From Anolis sagrei (lineage: Eukaryota; Chordata; Lepidosauria; Squamata; Anolidae): DNA of 64,000 nt. The notes beneath the pieces were generated by a model. That model did no database searches. It had not been told where the DNA came from and worked only from the letters and a program-made list of their open reading frames with translations. Shown piece by piece: positions 23,601 to 35,800 of the stretch. Location: NCBI RefSeq assembly GCF_037176765.1, contig NC_090025.1:91843006-91907005 (forward strand), read 5' to 3'. The stretch's first letter is position 1, and every line of letters begins with the position of its first letter. Position numbers and translations under genes: made by a program.

Positions 23601-26600
23601 TTATATGTTAGTAACTACACTAAATCTACAGACAAGAACTCGATTTTACATTATAATAGCTGTCATCATCATTCACTTAAGTCTAACTTACCCTACTCCT
23701 AACTTCTGAGACTCAAACGCAACACAAGCAATCAAAAAGAATTTGATACAGTAGCATGCACCTTTAAAAATAAACTCAAAGAAAGAGGGTGCCCAGAAAA
23801 GATATTAGATATGGCTGTCAGAAAGACACACCTAATGAGTAGGAGAGAGTTATTAAAGGAACACCCAAAAAACCAAAATAAACTAATCATTTGGCCCCTA
23901 ACATTGATACCATATACCTCTAGTACACAGAAAATCTTATTTAAACACTAGCCGTCCCCTGCCACGCATTGCTGTGGCCCACTCTGGTGGTCATGGAGGT
24001 TCTGTGTGGGAGGTTTGGCCCAATTCCATCGTTGGTGGGGTTCAGAATGCTCTTTGATTGTAGATGAACTATACATCCCAGCAACTACAACTCCCAAATG
24101 ACAAAATCAATTTTTTTGAGTGAAGGACATACATTGGGTTATTGGGTGTCTTGTGTCCAAATATGGTGTCAATTCATCCAGTGGTTTTTGAGTTCTGTTA
24201 ATCCCACAAACGAACATTACATTTTTATTTATATAGATTGGCATTTAGTACAGGACATTGCAGGTTGTCAAAAAGTACCCATCGTAGCTCACAAGAGATC
24301 TAAGAACTTGAGAGACATGATCCATTCGGATCTTAAAACATTGTGTACAGACAACAACAAAAATCAAGGGAAACTTTTCATGCAGATACCATGACTGCTG
24401 CTGTCAAACCTCAAATACAAAGTATTTCATAGAATCATAGAATCATAGAATCAAAGAGTTGGAAGAGACCTGATGGGCCATCCAGTCCAACCCCCTGCCA
24501 AGAAGCAGGAATATTGCATTCAAATCGCCCCTGACAAATGGCCATCCAGCCTCTGCTTAAAAGCTTCCAAAGAAGGAGCCTCCACCACACTCCGGGGCAG
24601 AGAGTTCCACTGCTGAACGGCTCTCACAGTCAGGAAGTTCTTCCTAATGTTCAGATGGAATCTCCTCTCTTGTAGTTTGAAGCCATTGTTCCATTGCGTC
24701 CTAGTCTCCAGGGAAGCAGAAAACAAGCTTGCTCCCTCCTCCCTGTGGCTTCCTCTCACATATTTATACATTTCATACATTCTACTCAGAATATCAAAGT
24801 CATGTTAAAGAATTACACAACATGCTCCTCTGAAAACATATTATAAGTAATCCAATGTCCCTGCAACCTACTGTACCCTAGTATGACAACCAGGTTCTTA
24901 AAAACCAGAATGTATGATCACCGTTCCCGGAATAAGAATGGAAGCACTGCCTCTACCCTATACATTCACTTCAGGAGAATTCTTTTATCAGAAGACTCAG
25001 CGTTTCTCTTGAGTTTTTCTTCTACGGATATCTATGGCAAGGTAAAGGCTCCCTCCCCCCTTCTTTACCGGATGGTCCATTCCCTCTACAAACAAGAAAC
25101 GTAGACAAGAGATTTTACTTTTTTATATTTTTACCCTTATTTTACTCTTATTATGGCTGCAGTTTTTAATCACTGACGAGTCTTATTGGTTCTCCCTCTC
25201 TTAATTTGTAATGGGAAAAAGGAAGAGAGATCAACCTCCCACAGGCAAACAGAATGGCAAACCAAGCAAATTACTAAAGAATGGAGAGGTTTCTCCAAAG
25301 GAGGACTCTATATCTGACCTTCTTTGTAAAAATAAGTATGAGTTGCTTCAAGGCAACTCAGCCGATAGCTGCCTTGAGGTGATAACTGAAGACAAGGGGA
25401 AAATAGATGCTGATCGTAGCATTGTGATTAGCCCCATGGAGCATAAGGAGTCAATATCTGTTTACGAACTGTTTGCTAAACCAATTTTCTTACCTCATAG
25501 AATCATAGAATCATAGAATCAAAGAGTTGGAAGAGACCTCATGGGCCATCCAGTCCAACCCCCTGCCAAGAAGCAGGAATATTGCATTCAAATCACCCCT
25601 GACAAATGGCCATCCAGCCTCTGCTTAAAAGCTTCCAAAGAAGGAGCCTCCACCACACTCCGGGGCAGAGAGTTCCACTGCTGAACGGCTCTCACAGTCA
25701 GGAAGTTCTTCCTAATGTTCAGATGGAATCTCCTCTCTTGTAGTTTGAAGCCATTGTTCCGCGTCCTAGTCTCCAAGGAAGCAGAAAACAAGCTTGCTCC
25801 CTTCTCCCTGTGGCTTCCTCTCACATATTTATACATGGCTATCATATCTCCTCTCAGCCTTCTCTTCTTCAGGCTAAACATGCCCAGTTTCCTAAGCCGC
25901 TCCTCATAGGGCTTGTTCTCCAGACCCTTGATCATTTTAGTCGCCCTCCTCTGGACACATTCCAGCTTGTCAATATCTCTCTTGAATTGTGGTGCCCAGA
26001 ATTGGACACAATATTCCAGATGTGGTCTAACCAAAGCAGAATAGAGGGGTAGCATTACTTCCTTAGATCTAGACACTATGCTCCTATTGATGCAGGCCAA
26101 AATCCCATTGGCTTTTTTTGCCGCCACATCACATTGTTGGCTCATGTTTAACTTGTTGTCCACGAGGACTCCAAGATCTTTTTCACACGTACTGCTCTCG
26201 AGCCAGGCGTCCCCCATTTGGCATTTCATTTTTTCTGCCAAAGTGGAGTATCTTGCATTTGTCACTGTTGAACTTCATTTTGTTAGTTTCGGCCCATCTC
26301 TCTAATCTGTCAAGATCGTTTTGAATTCTGCTCCTGTCCTCTGGACTATTGGCTATCCCTCCCAATTTGGTGTCGTCTGCAAACTGGACACTGGACACTC
26401 TAAGCTTGATATGTTCCAAGCTAGGATGTATTCAAAAGAAATTAGAACGTACTGATTTTAATTCTGCTGAATTTCTGAATCCCATAACTTAAAGAACACC
26501 AAGAAGAAACACATAAGACACAGCCTGTAATTAGGCAAGACCAATTATCTAGACAACACTCAATTGTAAACAAAAGAAAGGATTACAGAACCTCGCCATT

Positions 26601-29600
26601 CTGAAACAAAACATCTTAATTTCAATCCTTGTCAATTAGAATTTTGTATTTCACCAAACTCCATAAACTGGAATAGATGGGGTAACAAAAATCATGTACT
26701 CTATTCTCTAAGTCTTTTGTTAAACACTCCAATAAGACAGATACATCTCCATTCATTGATCTGGCTCCCAAAAATAAAGTTCCATAAAAGATTTATTGCA
26801 GCTTTTACCAGTCCTCTAATCCCACAGATGTTACTCTCGATGTGTTCACATTTCATCATAAATTTGGAATTTTCATAAACAGAGTGTTCGAGGAGACTGG
26901 AACAAGGCCTCTTATTGGAAATCACATACCAAAAAAAAAAAAAATGGGCCAATTCCCAGCATCATAAACTGCCCCCTAAGTCCCAGATAAATTCAGTCAT
27001 ATCCTCCTAAACATTTTAATTGGAATCTTATAGATCTTGTGTAAGTACTGTAGATACATACCTTCCATGTCCCAAATTTGCTGGGGCAAATTTAATGTTT
27101 GTCTCAGCCATATTATACTCTAAATAAATATTGGGGTCAACGTCCAAATTAAATTCCAGGTTGCAGCCTCCAGGGATGGGGTCTAGACAAAAAAAAAAAG
27201 GCCAACAACTTGAGTAAGATAGATTATGATAATATGTGTGAAAGTAAAATAGAAGCTTTGGTAACAAGATATAATTCAGTAACAGAGTTATATGCAGGTA
27301 ATAAAAGCCTGATACTAGCTTTCTAAAAAATGGGATTCCCCACAATAATTTATTATTGATTCTCATTTTAGTAACTTTTTGAAAGACAATATCAGAAATT
27401 TAACACGTTTCAAACTTTGAAACAACATAAATATGTAGCCCAAGAATCCAGTCTGCAAGCAAACTGCTAGGGACGGCAAAACATTTGTTTCATTAAAAAT
27501 CATAACTCACTTATCATCCATCACATTCTTTTTGAAAAAATGTGATGCTTTCATTATTGGGTAAAAGGTATAAAGGTTTCTAGGTTCTTGTGGGTTTTTT
27601 CGGGCTATAGAGCCATGTTCTAGAGGCATTTCTCCTGACGTTTCGCCTGCATCTATGGCAAGCATCCTCAGAGGTAGTGAGGACCTCACTACCTCTGAGG
27701 ATGCTTGCCATAGATGCAGGCGAAACGTCAGGAGAAATGCCTCTAGAACATGGCTCTATAGCGCGAAAAAACCCACAAGAAACTAGTGATTCCAGCCATG
27801 AAAGCCTTCGACAATATATAAAAGTTTCCCTTGACATTAAGTTCAGTCATGTCCGACTCTGGAGAGTGCTGCTCATCTCCATTTCTGAGGACATCTCTAT
27901 TATTCGTAGACGCCTCGAAGGTCATGTAGCCAGTATGACTGCATGGAGCACCGTTATGTTCCCGCTGAAGCGGTACCTATTGATCTCATATTTGCATGTT
28001 TTTGAACTGCTAGATTACCAGATTTGAACCGCTGACCTTTCGGTCAGCAAGTTCAGCAGCTCAGCAGTTTAACCCAGTGCGCCAACGGGGGCTCCTTACT
28101 AGATAGCCTTACAGAAAACTAAGAGAAATTTCACTTGTGACTGAGAAAGAAAAAAAGTTTAAAGGATTACCTCTTTCAGTATAAGAGTAAGGAACAGCTG
28201 TACTCAACACAGAATTGGCATTCACAGCTTGCAAATACCATGTACACACAGTCTGTTGAGGTTGTAGGATAGATACCAGCCCTATATCTGGTCCAGTTCC
28301 TGAGTTAGTTATGGAAGATTTCTGGGAATCACAACAGATTAATAGGCAGCTGTAAAAACTGTTCTGCAAATGATACAACCATAGATTTACTCAGGTACTC
28401 CTCACTGAATTCAAGATCTCTAGGATTGCAGCCTATGTTGATTTATGTGCATGTTCTGGTGTGACATACACTGCAGGTTTTTGGGAATGAAACCCCATTT
28501 TTAAAGTGTTTTCCCTAACCACAAAACCCTTTCCACAGCTATAAAAACTTGGAACTGAAAGGCACATTGGTGTTTCTTGAAATATAATTTCAGATAATTT
28601 TTGAGCCACAGTTTAATCACATAAGTATTCACTATTCTTTAAGAGAACATTTATATCCTTTCAAGCCAGTTTTATTCCAACAATGAGGCTAGCAGACAAC
28701 AGTTTGATTTTCAGTAAGTCTAAGTTTACTGAAATATCTTGTGATAGGAAATGACAGCTAAGATTCAGACAAACATTCCTCATGCTGTAGTGGAAAAACA
28801 GCAGCTTTGTTTGCACTAATGCTTTCTCCCCCTTCCCCCTTCCTTATTTCTTCCTCTCTCCTTACCACCACATAGCGTGTGCGCAAATGGTTTTAGTGAG
28901 GGGTTGGAAAGATAAAACAAAATGGACTTCCCTCCCTATGGATATTAGATCAGCCCCCTCCCTCCTGACCTTCTATAAGAAAGTAAAAACATGGCCTTTT
29001 GATCAAGCCTTTGGAGATCTTGTGCAATACATAAATATGGAATTATGCGGAATTGACTATTGGAATGGCCCAGACTATGACCTTGGATAATGTGGTTAAC
29101 AGTGATGGCATTGTTTTATATGTTTAAATGTTTTAATATAGTTTATAATTCTATTTAAATGTTTATTTTAACTGTACATTGTTTTCAAAGGCATCGAATA
29201 GTTGTCTAAATGTAAGCCACCTTGAGACCCCTCCGGGGTGAAGAAAGGAAGGGTAGAAATATTGTAAATAAATAAATATTCTAGACAATGTTACAAAACT
29301 AAAACTTATTGACTAAGACTTACGAGCTATCCTTTACTTTATTTTATCTTAGAACAGATAAAGCAGTGCAAACAAATAATAAAGTGTTCCTAACCAAGGC
29401 AAACTGCAATTGTGGAAAAGGCCCAATATAAGCTTGCGGTTGATGATAGAACCATGAGTGCAAAGGTCCCAGGAATGTTTAACTCTGCCTGAATGCAGGA
29501 CCTCTTGTGAATCCTACATATGCCAACTGGAGGTTCATAATGGAATTAATGTAATGAATAGATCAAAGTACTAAACCAAAAAATGGGACATGGAAGTTTA

Positions 29601-29780
29601 CTGTGTATAGCTTACATTTTTGTATCAATCATCTTAAGCTTTATTCATATTATTACCATAATAATAAAACTGGGTTTTTCAGCCGTTTTTAAAGGATGAA
29701 AAAGCGCCCTTCGGCCTATACTTGAGTCAATGTTATTTCTTATTTTACTGGCTATTTTTATTACATTTATGATTTTACTC

Positions 29781-29812
<32 letters not shown>

Positions 29813-32800
29813 TCCCTTATTTTACTCTATTATTTTTATTACATGTATTATTTTACTATATTATTACTATTACATTAATTATTTTACTCTATTATTATTA
29901 CATTATTATTTTACTCTCTTATTATTTTATACACTTCAAGATTTGTACGCAGCAAACAATATCATTATGCTGGCTTTTGTATTTGATCACACGTCAGACA
30001 CTTCCCAAGTGTCTAGGACTGTGTGATGTATCAGCGAATAATGCATGCAGATCCAAATAGGGTGGTCTTTTGCAGCTTTTAGATGGTAATTTTGTCAGTG
30101 CCGATTGTTTTTAAGTTCAAACTACAAGAGAGGAGATTCCATCTGAACATGAGGAAGAACTTCCTGACTGTGAGAGCCGTTCAGCAGTGGAACTCTCTGC
30201 CCCGGAGTGTGGTGGAGGCTCCTTCTTTGGAAGCTTTTAAGCAGAGGCTGGATGGCCATTTGTCAGGGGTGATTTGAATGCAATATTCCTGCTTCTTGGC
30301 AGGGGGTTGGACTGGATGGCCCATGAGGTCTCTTCCAACTCTTTGATTCTATGATTCTATGAAGTGCAGAACAAGGTCTTTAAACACTGCACCCAGTGTG
30401 CCAATCACCACTGGGACCACCTTTACTGGCTTTTGCCAGAGTCTTTGCAGTTCTATCACTGAAAACTCCTGTGGCTTTTGAAGTTGTTTTCCTTCCAGTT
30501 GCCCTACAGGTTCATGCCCTGGTTGCTCAGCAGTGGGTCCTGGTTCCTGTAGCCCAGTGGTTCTCAACCTGGGTCCCCAGATGTTTTTGGCCTTCAACTC
30601 CCAGAAATCCTAACAGCTGGTAAACTGGCTGGGATTTCTGGAAATTGTAGGCCAGAAACATCTGGGGACCCCAGGTTGAGAACCACTGCTGTAGCCCATT
30701 TGTCGACAGGTGCCCAGGAGAAGCATTCGCTGCAGTCCTTATTATCCTGGGCGACAACAGAGGCAGTATAAGACCTCTTTAGGGTTTGTTTCACCATATT
30801 TAAATGGGCTTATTTATCTATAAATAAATAAATCTATTTATTATTGTTGCATTTAGTATTTTACTCTATTTATTATTGTTATTATTCACTTATTATTTTA
30901 TTCTATTATTAGTACATTTATTATTCCACTCTATTTATTATTACATTTATTATTTAACTCTATTTATTATTATTTTTATTACATTCATTATTTTACTCTA
31001 TTTTTATTGCATTTATTATTTTACTCTCTTTATTATTGGAAGGATATGTAAACACATTTACACTGAAGAAGGTTAGAATAATGGTTAAATCAGAGTTGGA
31101 CAGCCTTATCTTAAATTATAGCTTTATGTAAATATTCAAAAACATTTAACCTACTGATGTCTCAATTAATGTAATTTTATTTGTATCTATTTTTATTTTG
31201 AAATTTACCAGTAGCTGCTGCATTTCCCACTCTCGGCTTATACTCAAGTCAATACGTTTTCCCAGTTTTTTGTGGTAAAATTAGGTGCCTTGGCTTATGT
31301 TAGGATTGGCTTATACTCAAGTATATATGGTATTTTGCAGTTTGTGCAAATCAAATATCCTTTTCATATGTGTCCGTTTGAGGTCTCCCTATAGAATTCA
31401 AGACAATCTGGGTTCACATGCCTGGGAACAATCCATAAAACTGTCATCTAGTCTTTCTATCCAGATTACAGAGATGTTTCAGAAAGAAATGAACCATAAA
31501 GTATGTCCGAGTGTATGCTACTTTTTTAGTAGATTTGGTATAAAAGTTTGGGGTGGGGGTGGATTGTGCATGAACTCAAGGCTTCTATACCACTTACAAA
31601 GGGGAAAACATTGTTATAAAGAAGACTTGTACTAGTGAAAAGCAACTCAAAGAAAAATAATTGTGCTGTATTTTATCTATATGTAAAACAGTCTTGGTGC
31701 TAAATTAACATTAGCAATCAGATTTGAAATACCTTGTCGAAAGAAATGGTCACATTCTGATGGTGGGTATGGATCTGAAATATTATGACAGTCACATTGC
31801 TGGAAATATTCTTCAACACGGCTTCAGCTGGAATGGTTTCATTCAGCAATACATTCTTAAATTTGCCCAAAGAAAACTCAAGAAGGCCTGTGTTAAAAGG
31901 AAACAACTATTGGTTATAAATCAGCTTTCTTACGTAAATTAAAAAAAACACATAGGTAACGTGAAGTTTAACCTAAGATGAGAACAATTCTTATATACTG
32001 CACAGTAGTCAGTACTGTACAGTAGTCATTTGTTTCATTCATTTCATTCAGGTATTCGTTTCATACTGTCAATTCGGAAGACACGAAACAAAAATACCAT
32101 TTTTGGATGAAATGAAAGGTGGCACAAAAGGTCATTGTTGCTTGCTTTCCCTTTTGGGCCGCATGGCTTTCCAAGGGAGTTCTTCAAGATGTGTCAGGTA
32201 GAAGTGTTTCAGCCAATCAGGGCCCAAGAAGATTGTGACGTGGCCAGGGTATTTAAGGGAGCAACCACCCCTACAACTCCCATTGCGTTTGAATCCTCTG
32301 CTGCTATTGGGCTGGCTTCTCTCTCTGCTTTTGCCTTGCCTTGCTGCTGGTGGGGAAAGATTTGTATTATTTTGGTTTGCCATAGCTTGGTTGTATTAGG
32401 ATCAGGATGCCTGCAGTGGAGGATGGGGAAATGCATTCCATGACCCCCCCCCCCCCCCCGTGACATCATCTCAGTCAACAACTGCCGCCTCCCAGACAAG
32501 TACTGTTGCCCCAAAACAGCAACAACATCAGGCATCGCTCCTCAGTTCAGGATCACTTTGGAACTGATCCAGACGGTTCAAGTGGCAATGTGTTGGCACT
32601 GTAATGACAAAGTCAGCTGTGATAAGGATGTCAGGCACCTCTCTATCAGTGGCTTGATACACCACAACATGAAGCAACACCCCTATGCAGTGTGGCTTTA
32701 GCAACGGCAGCAGTACTACCAGTTCCCCTGTCATTGAGACTGTGAGGGGGAGGAGCCAGTCCACTCTCGAGAAGTGCAGCACATCCAGGATCAGTGGGAC

Positions 32801-35800
32801 AACAGGGCAGAAGCCACCCACTGGCAGTGAGATGACCACGTGAATAGGAGAACTGATGGCTCTGGACGATGAGGCCTTCCACATGTTTGAGAATATAGGG
32901 TTATGCCACTTCCTCAGCCACGTGGCTCCCCACTACAAAATCCCCTCCCATACTACATTTTCCCGCATGGTCATTCCTTCCATGTACCACAGTTGTAGGG
33001 ACGTGCTTGCACACAGTTGGACGACACCAGCCCTCAAACCTTCATCCAGCTGTGTGGAAGGGGCACCAAGACACCAAGCTGTGTTACCAAGAGGGGATCT
33101 GAACCACATGCCACTGCTTCTCAGGACACTGAGGCCCAACATCAGACTCCTAGGAGTCCTGAGGGAGTCGTCCTTATGTCCCCCAAACCCTTTCCTTCTT
33201 TGGTGGGGTGGGTGGCCAACCTATCACTCTGCTACTGAGCTGAAATCATGACATGACATGGTATGCTGGAAAAAGTTTTGTTCTTTCGGACACAAGATGA
33301 AAATCCCATTAGGATAGGCACGCCGTTTTCGCAAGCGGCAAATGAAAACAAAAACGGCACAAAAAGAATGAAACAAAACAAAACGGAAAGCGATTTCATA
33401 CAAATGCACAAGACTACTGTATAGCCAATAATTCCCTGCAATTAAGACTGCCTTCTCCTAAGTGGCTTCGTATCTTGGAACACAATTTTGTGCAACCGTA
33501 ATATATCGCTGAACAATTCTGAAACTTTACATCATAAAGCAACTGACCCTTCCTTTAAAAACAGATTCAGAATAAAATTATTCATATCTCTAAAGTGGAT
33601 TCCATTAATTAAATCAAGAGACGGGTATCGCAATTCAGCAAAGGAACAATGCCTTCTGAACTAATTTAATTTCTATTTTAATTTGATATTGCATAACTTT
33701 AAACATAAAGATTGTATTATGTAGTTAATTGCAATCCTTCATTCCCAGCATATTATCCCTGATAAACACAAAGCATTCCCAAACACAAAGTGCTTTAAAG
33801 AGTTTCTATTGCATGAAGGTGAGGTTCTGCAAACATTACAAGAGCAATCACCTACAAATCTTTCTCCAAATAAGAATACACATGGAAAAGAACACATGAC
33901 TCACAACTTTCCCAGAACACTCATCTCGAGCATATGACAAGCTTTCAAATTGGTGTCAAGGAATAGAGAGGCTCATACATTTGTTGTGTAAGTCCTGCTT
34001 GTACATTTTCCCACACCTTCATTTTGATCATGAGGGTGTGGAAATACATACCTTCGCCATAGATAGTCCCTGTGACTCTTTAAATTACTACTCAGCAAAA
34101 TTATGATTTACTATGTTCAGTCATGGAGTATGATGCAAAAGATGGAGTATGATGCAAAAGTTGAAAGACATTTTGCTTTTGCTTTTCCATCCCTGACTGC
34201 AATATTCCTAATCCAGACAGCAGTTTCGATATTCATGTGTATACCTATTCCTTTTGTAGAAACAGTAGTGACCCGTCACCCTTGTGTTACTTGCACCCGA
34301 GGTACATCATATTCAGAGACAGGGCTTTTTTCGCAGCAGTGCTCCTTTCTCAAGTAAACCTCAATTCCAAAATACACTTTTAAACAATTACTATTTAAAA
34401 TCCATAAGGACTCCACCCCACTCAGACCCATCGTGAGTGCCATTGGATCCCCCACATACGACCTAGCAAAATTTCTTGCTGCGCAGTTACAAAGCCATAT
34501 TGGGCTCACTACACACTACATCAAGGACTCAGCCCACTTCATAGAAAAAATCAGCAATCTCAAGCTAAATACAAACGACAAACTGATCAGCTTCGATGTG
34601 GTATCTCTATTTACCATGGTCCCGGTAGCAGACACCATGGCACTCATCAACCAGAGGTTCCCAGAAGACATCACGGCTCTGTTTCACCATTGCCTTACCA
34701 CCAGTTACTTTCAGTGGGACAATGAATTCTACGAACAGAAAGATGGAGTAGCTATGGGGAGCCCTCTCAGCCCGGTCATAGCTAACTTCTACATGGAACA
34801 CTTTGAAGAACAAGCCCTGGAAACAGCAACCAGAAAGCCCACGATATGGTTCAGATATGTGGATGACACCTTCACCATTTGGAGCCATGGAGAAGAAGAA
34901 CTCAACAGGTTCCTGGACCATCTTAACAGCATCCACCCAAACATCCAGTTCACCATGGAAAAAGAAAATGAAGGAAGACTGCCTTTTCTAGATGTCCTAG
35001 TCATCCGCAAACCAGATCAACAATTGGGTCACACCGTCTACAGAAAACCCACACACACAGATAGATATCTACATAAAAACTCCAACCATCACCCAAGTCA
35101 AAAAAGAAGCACCATTAAAGCCTTGGCAGACCGTGCAAAAAGAATCTGTGAACCCCACCTCCTCCAAGATGAACTGAACCACCTCAACTGGGCTCTACAG
35201 GCCAATGGATCCTCCACCTCAGACATCAGAAGAGCTGCAAGACCAAGAACAAGCCACGAGAGTAAAGATGAAGATCCACCCAGAGGAAAAGTGTTCCTGC
35301 CATACATCAAGGGAACCACTGATCGCATAGGGAAGCTTATGAGGAAACACAACATACAAACAATCTACAAACCCACCAAGAAAATCCAACAAATGCTACG
35401 TTCAGCAAAGGACAAGAGGGATCCTCTCACCTCTGCAGGAGTCTACCGTATACCATGCAGCTGTGGACAAGTCTACATAGGGACCACCAAACGCAGCGCC
35501 CAGACACGCATCAAGGAACATGAAAGGCACTGCAGACTACTTCAACCAGAGAAGTCAGCCATAGCAGAGCACCTGATGAACCAGCCTGGACACAGCATAT
35601 TATTTGAGAACACAGAAATGCTGGACCACACCAACAACCACCATGTCAGACTACACAGAGAAGCCATTGAAATCCACAAGCATGTGGACAATTTCAACGG
35701 AAAGGAAGAGACCATGAAAATGAACAAAATCTGGCTACCAGTATTAAAAAACTCTAAAATTATAACAGCTAAACAACTGAGAGGAAAAAACCAGGCACAG

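Larger units (their letters stand above)
22985..25110 (+). mobile_element. Second Penelope-like lineage, interrupted by a Helitron and a CR1
   Basis: RT fragments with [16 protein letters not shown] and [17 protein letters not shown] clearly differ from the family at 34.4 kb. Coding resumes after the Helitron at 24238 ([15 protein letters not shown]), and after the CR1 a GIY-YIG-like end follows ([20 protein letters not shown], about 24880-24940). The frame is broken several times. The 5' part of the RT gene is missing. An older insertion than the other PLE copies is inferred. Confidence 0.75.
27581..27816. mobile_element. Head-to-head hammerhead pair (Penelope terminal regions)
   Basis: Two PLE terminal regions are joined in opposite orientation about 27681, making a palindrome of roughly 100-bp arms. 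Flanks are TATAAAGGTTTC (27569-27580) and TATAAAAGTTTC (27817-27828), a 12-bp target duplication with one difference. No ORF of its own. Confidence 0.8.
27540..28095 (-). mobile_element. tRNA-derived SINE interrupted by a Penelope fragment
   Basis: Same SINE family as 15873-16220. The minus strand begins GCCCCCGTTGGCGCACTGGG near 28095, with B-box-like sequence near 28025. Its tail near 27560-27580 is separated from the body by the insertion 27581-27816. Confidence 0.7.

Noticed and set aside
25140-25200. CTGACGAG near 25176 as another hammerhead
   Set aside because: No matching GAAAC side or helix II follows within a plausible distance.
29730-30026. 98-codon Leu/Ile/Tyr-rich frame
   Set aside because: It is the translation of ATT/TTA low-complexity sequence.
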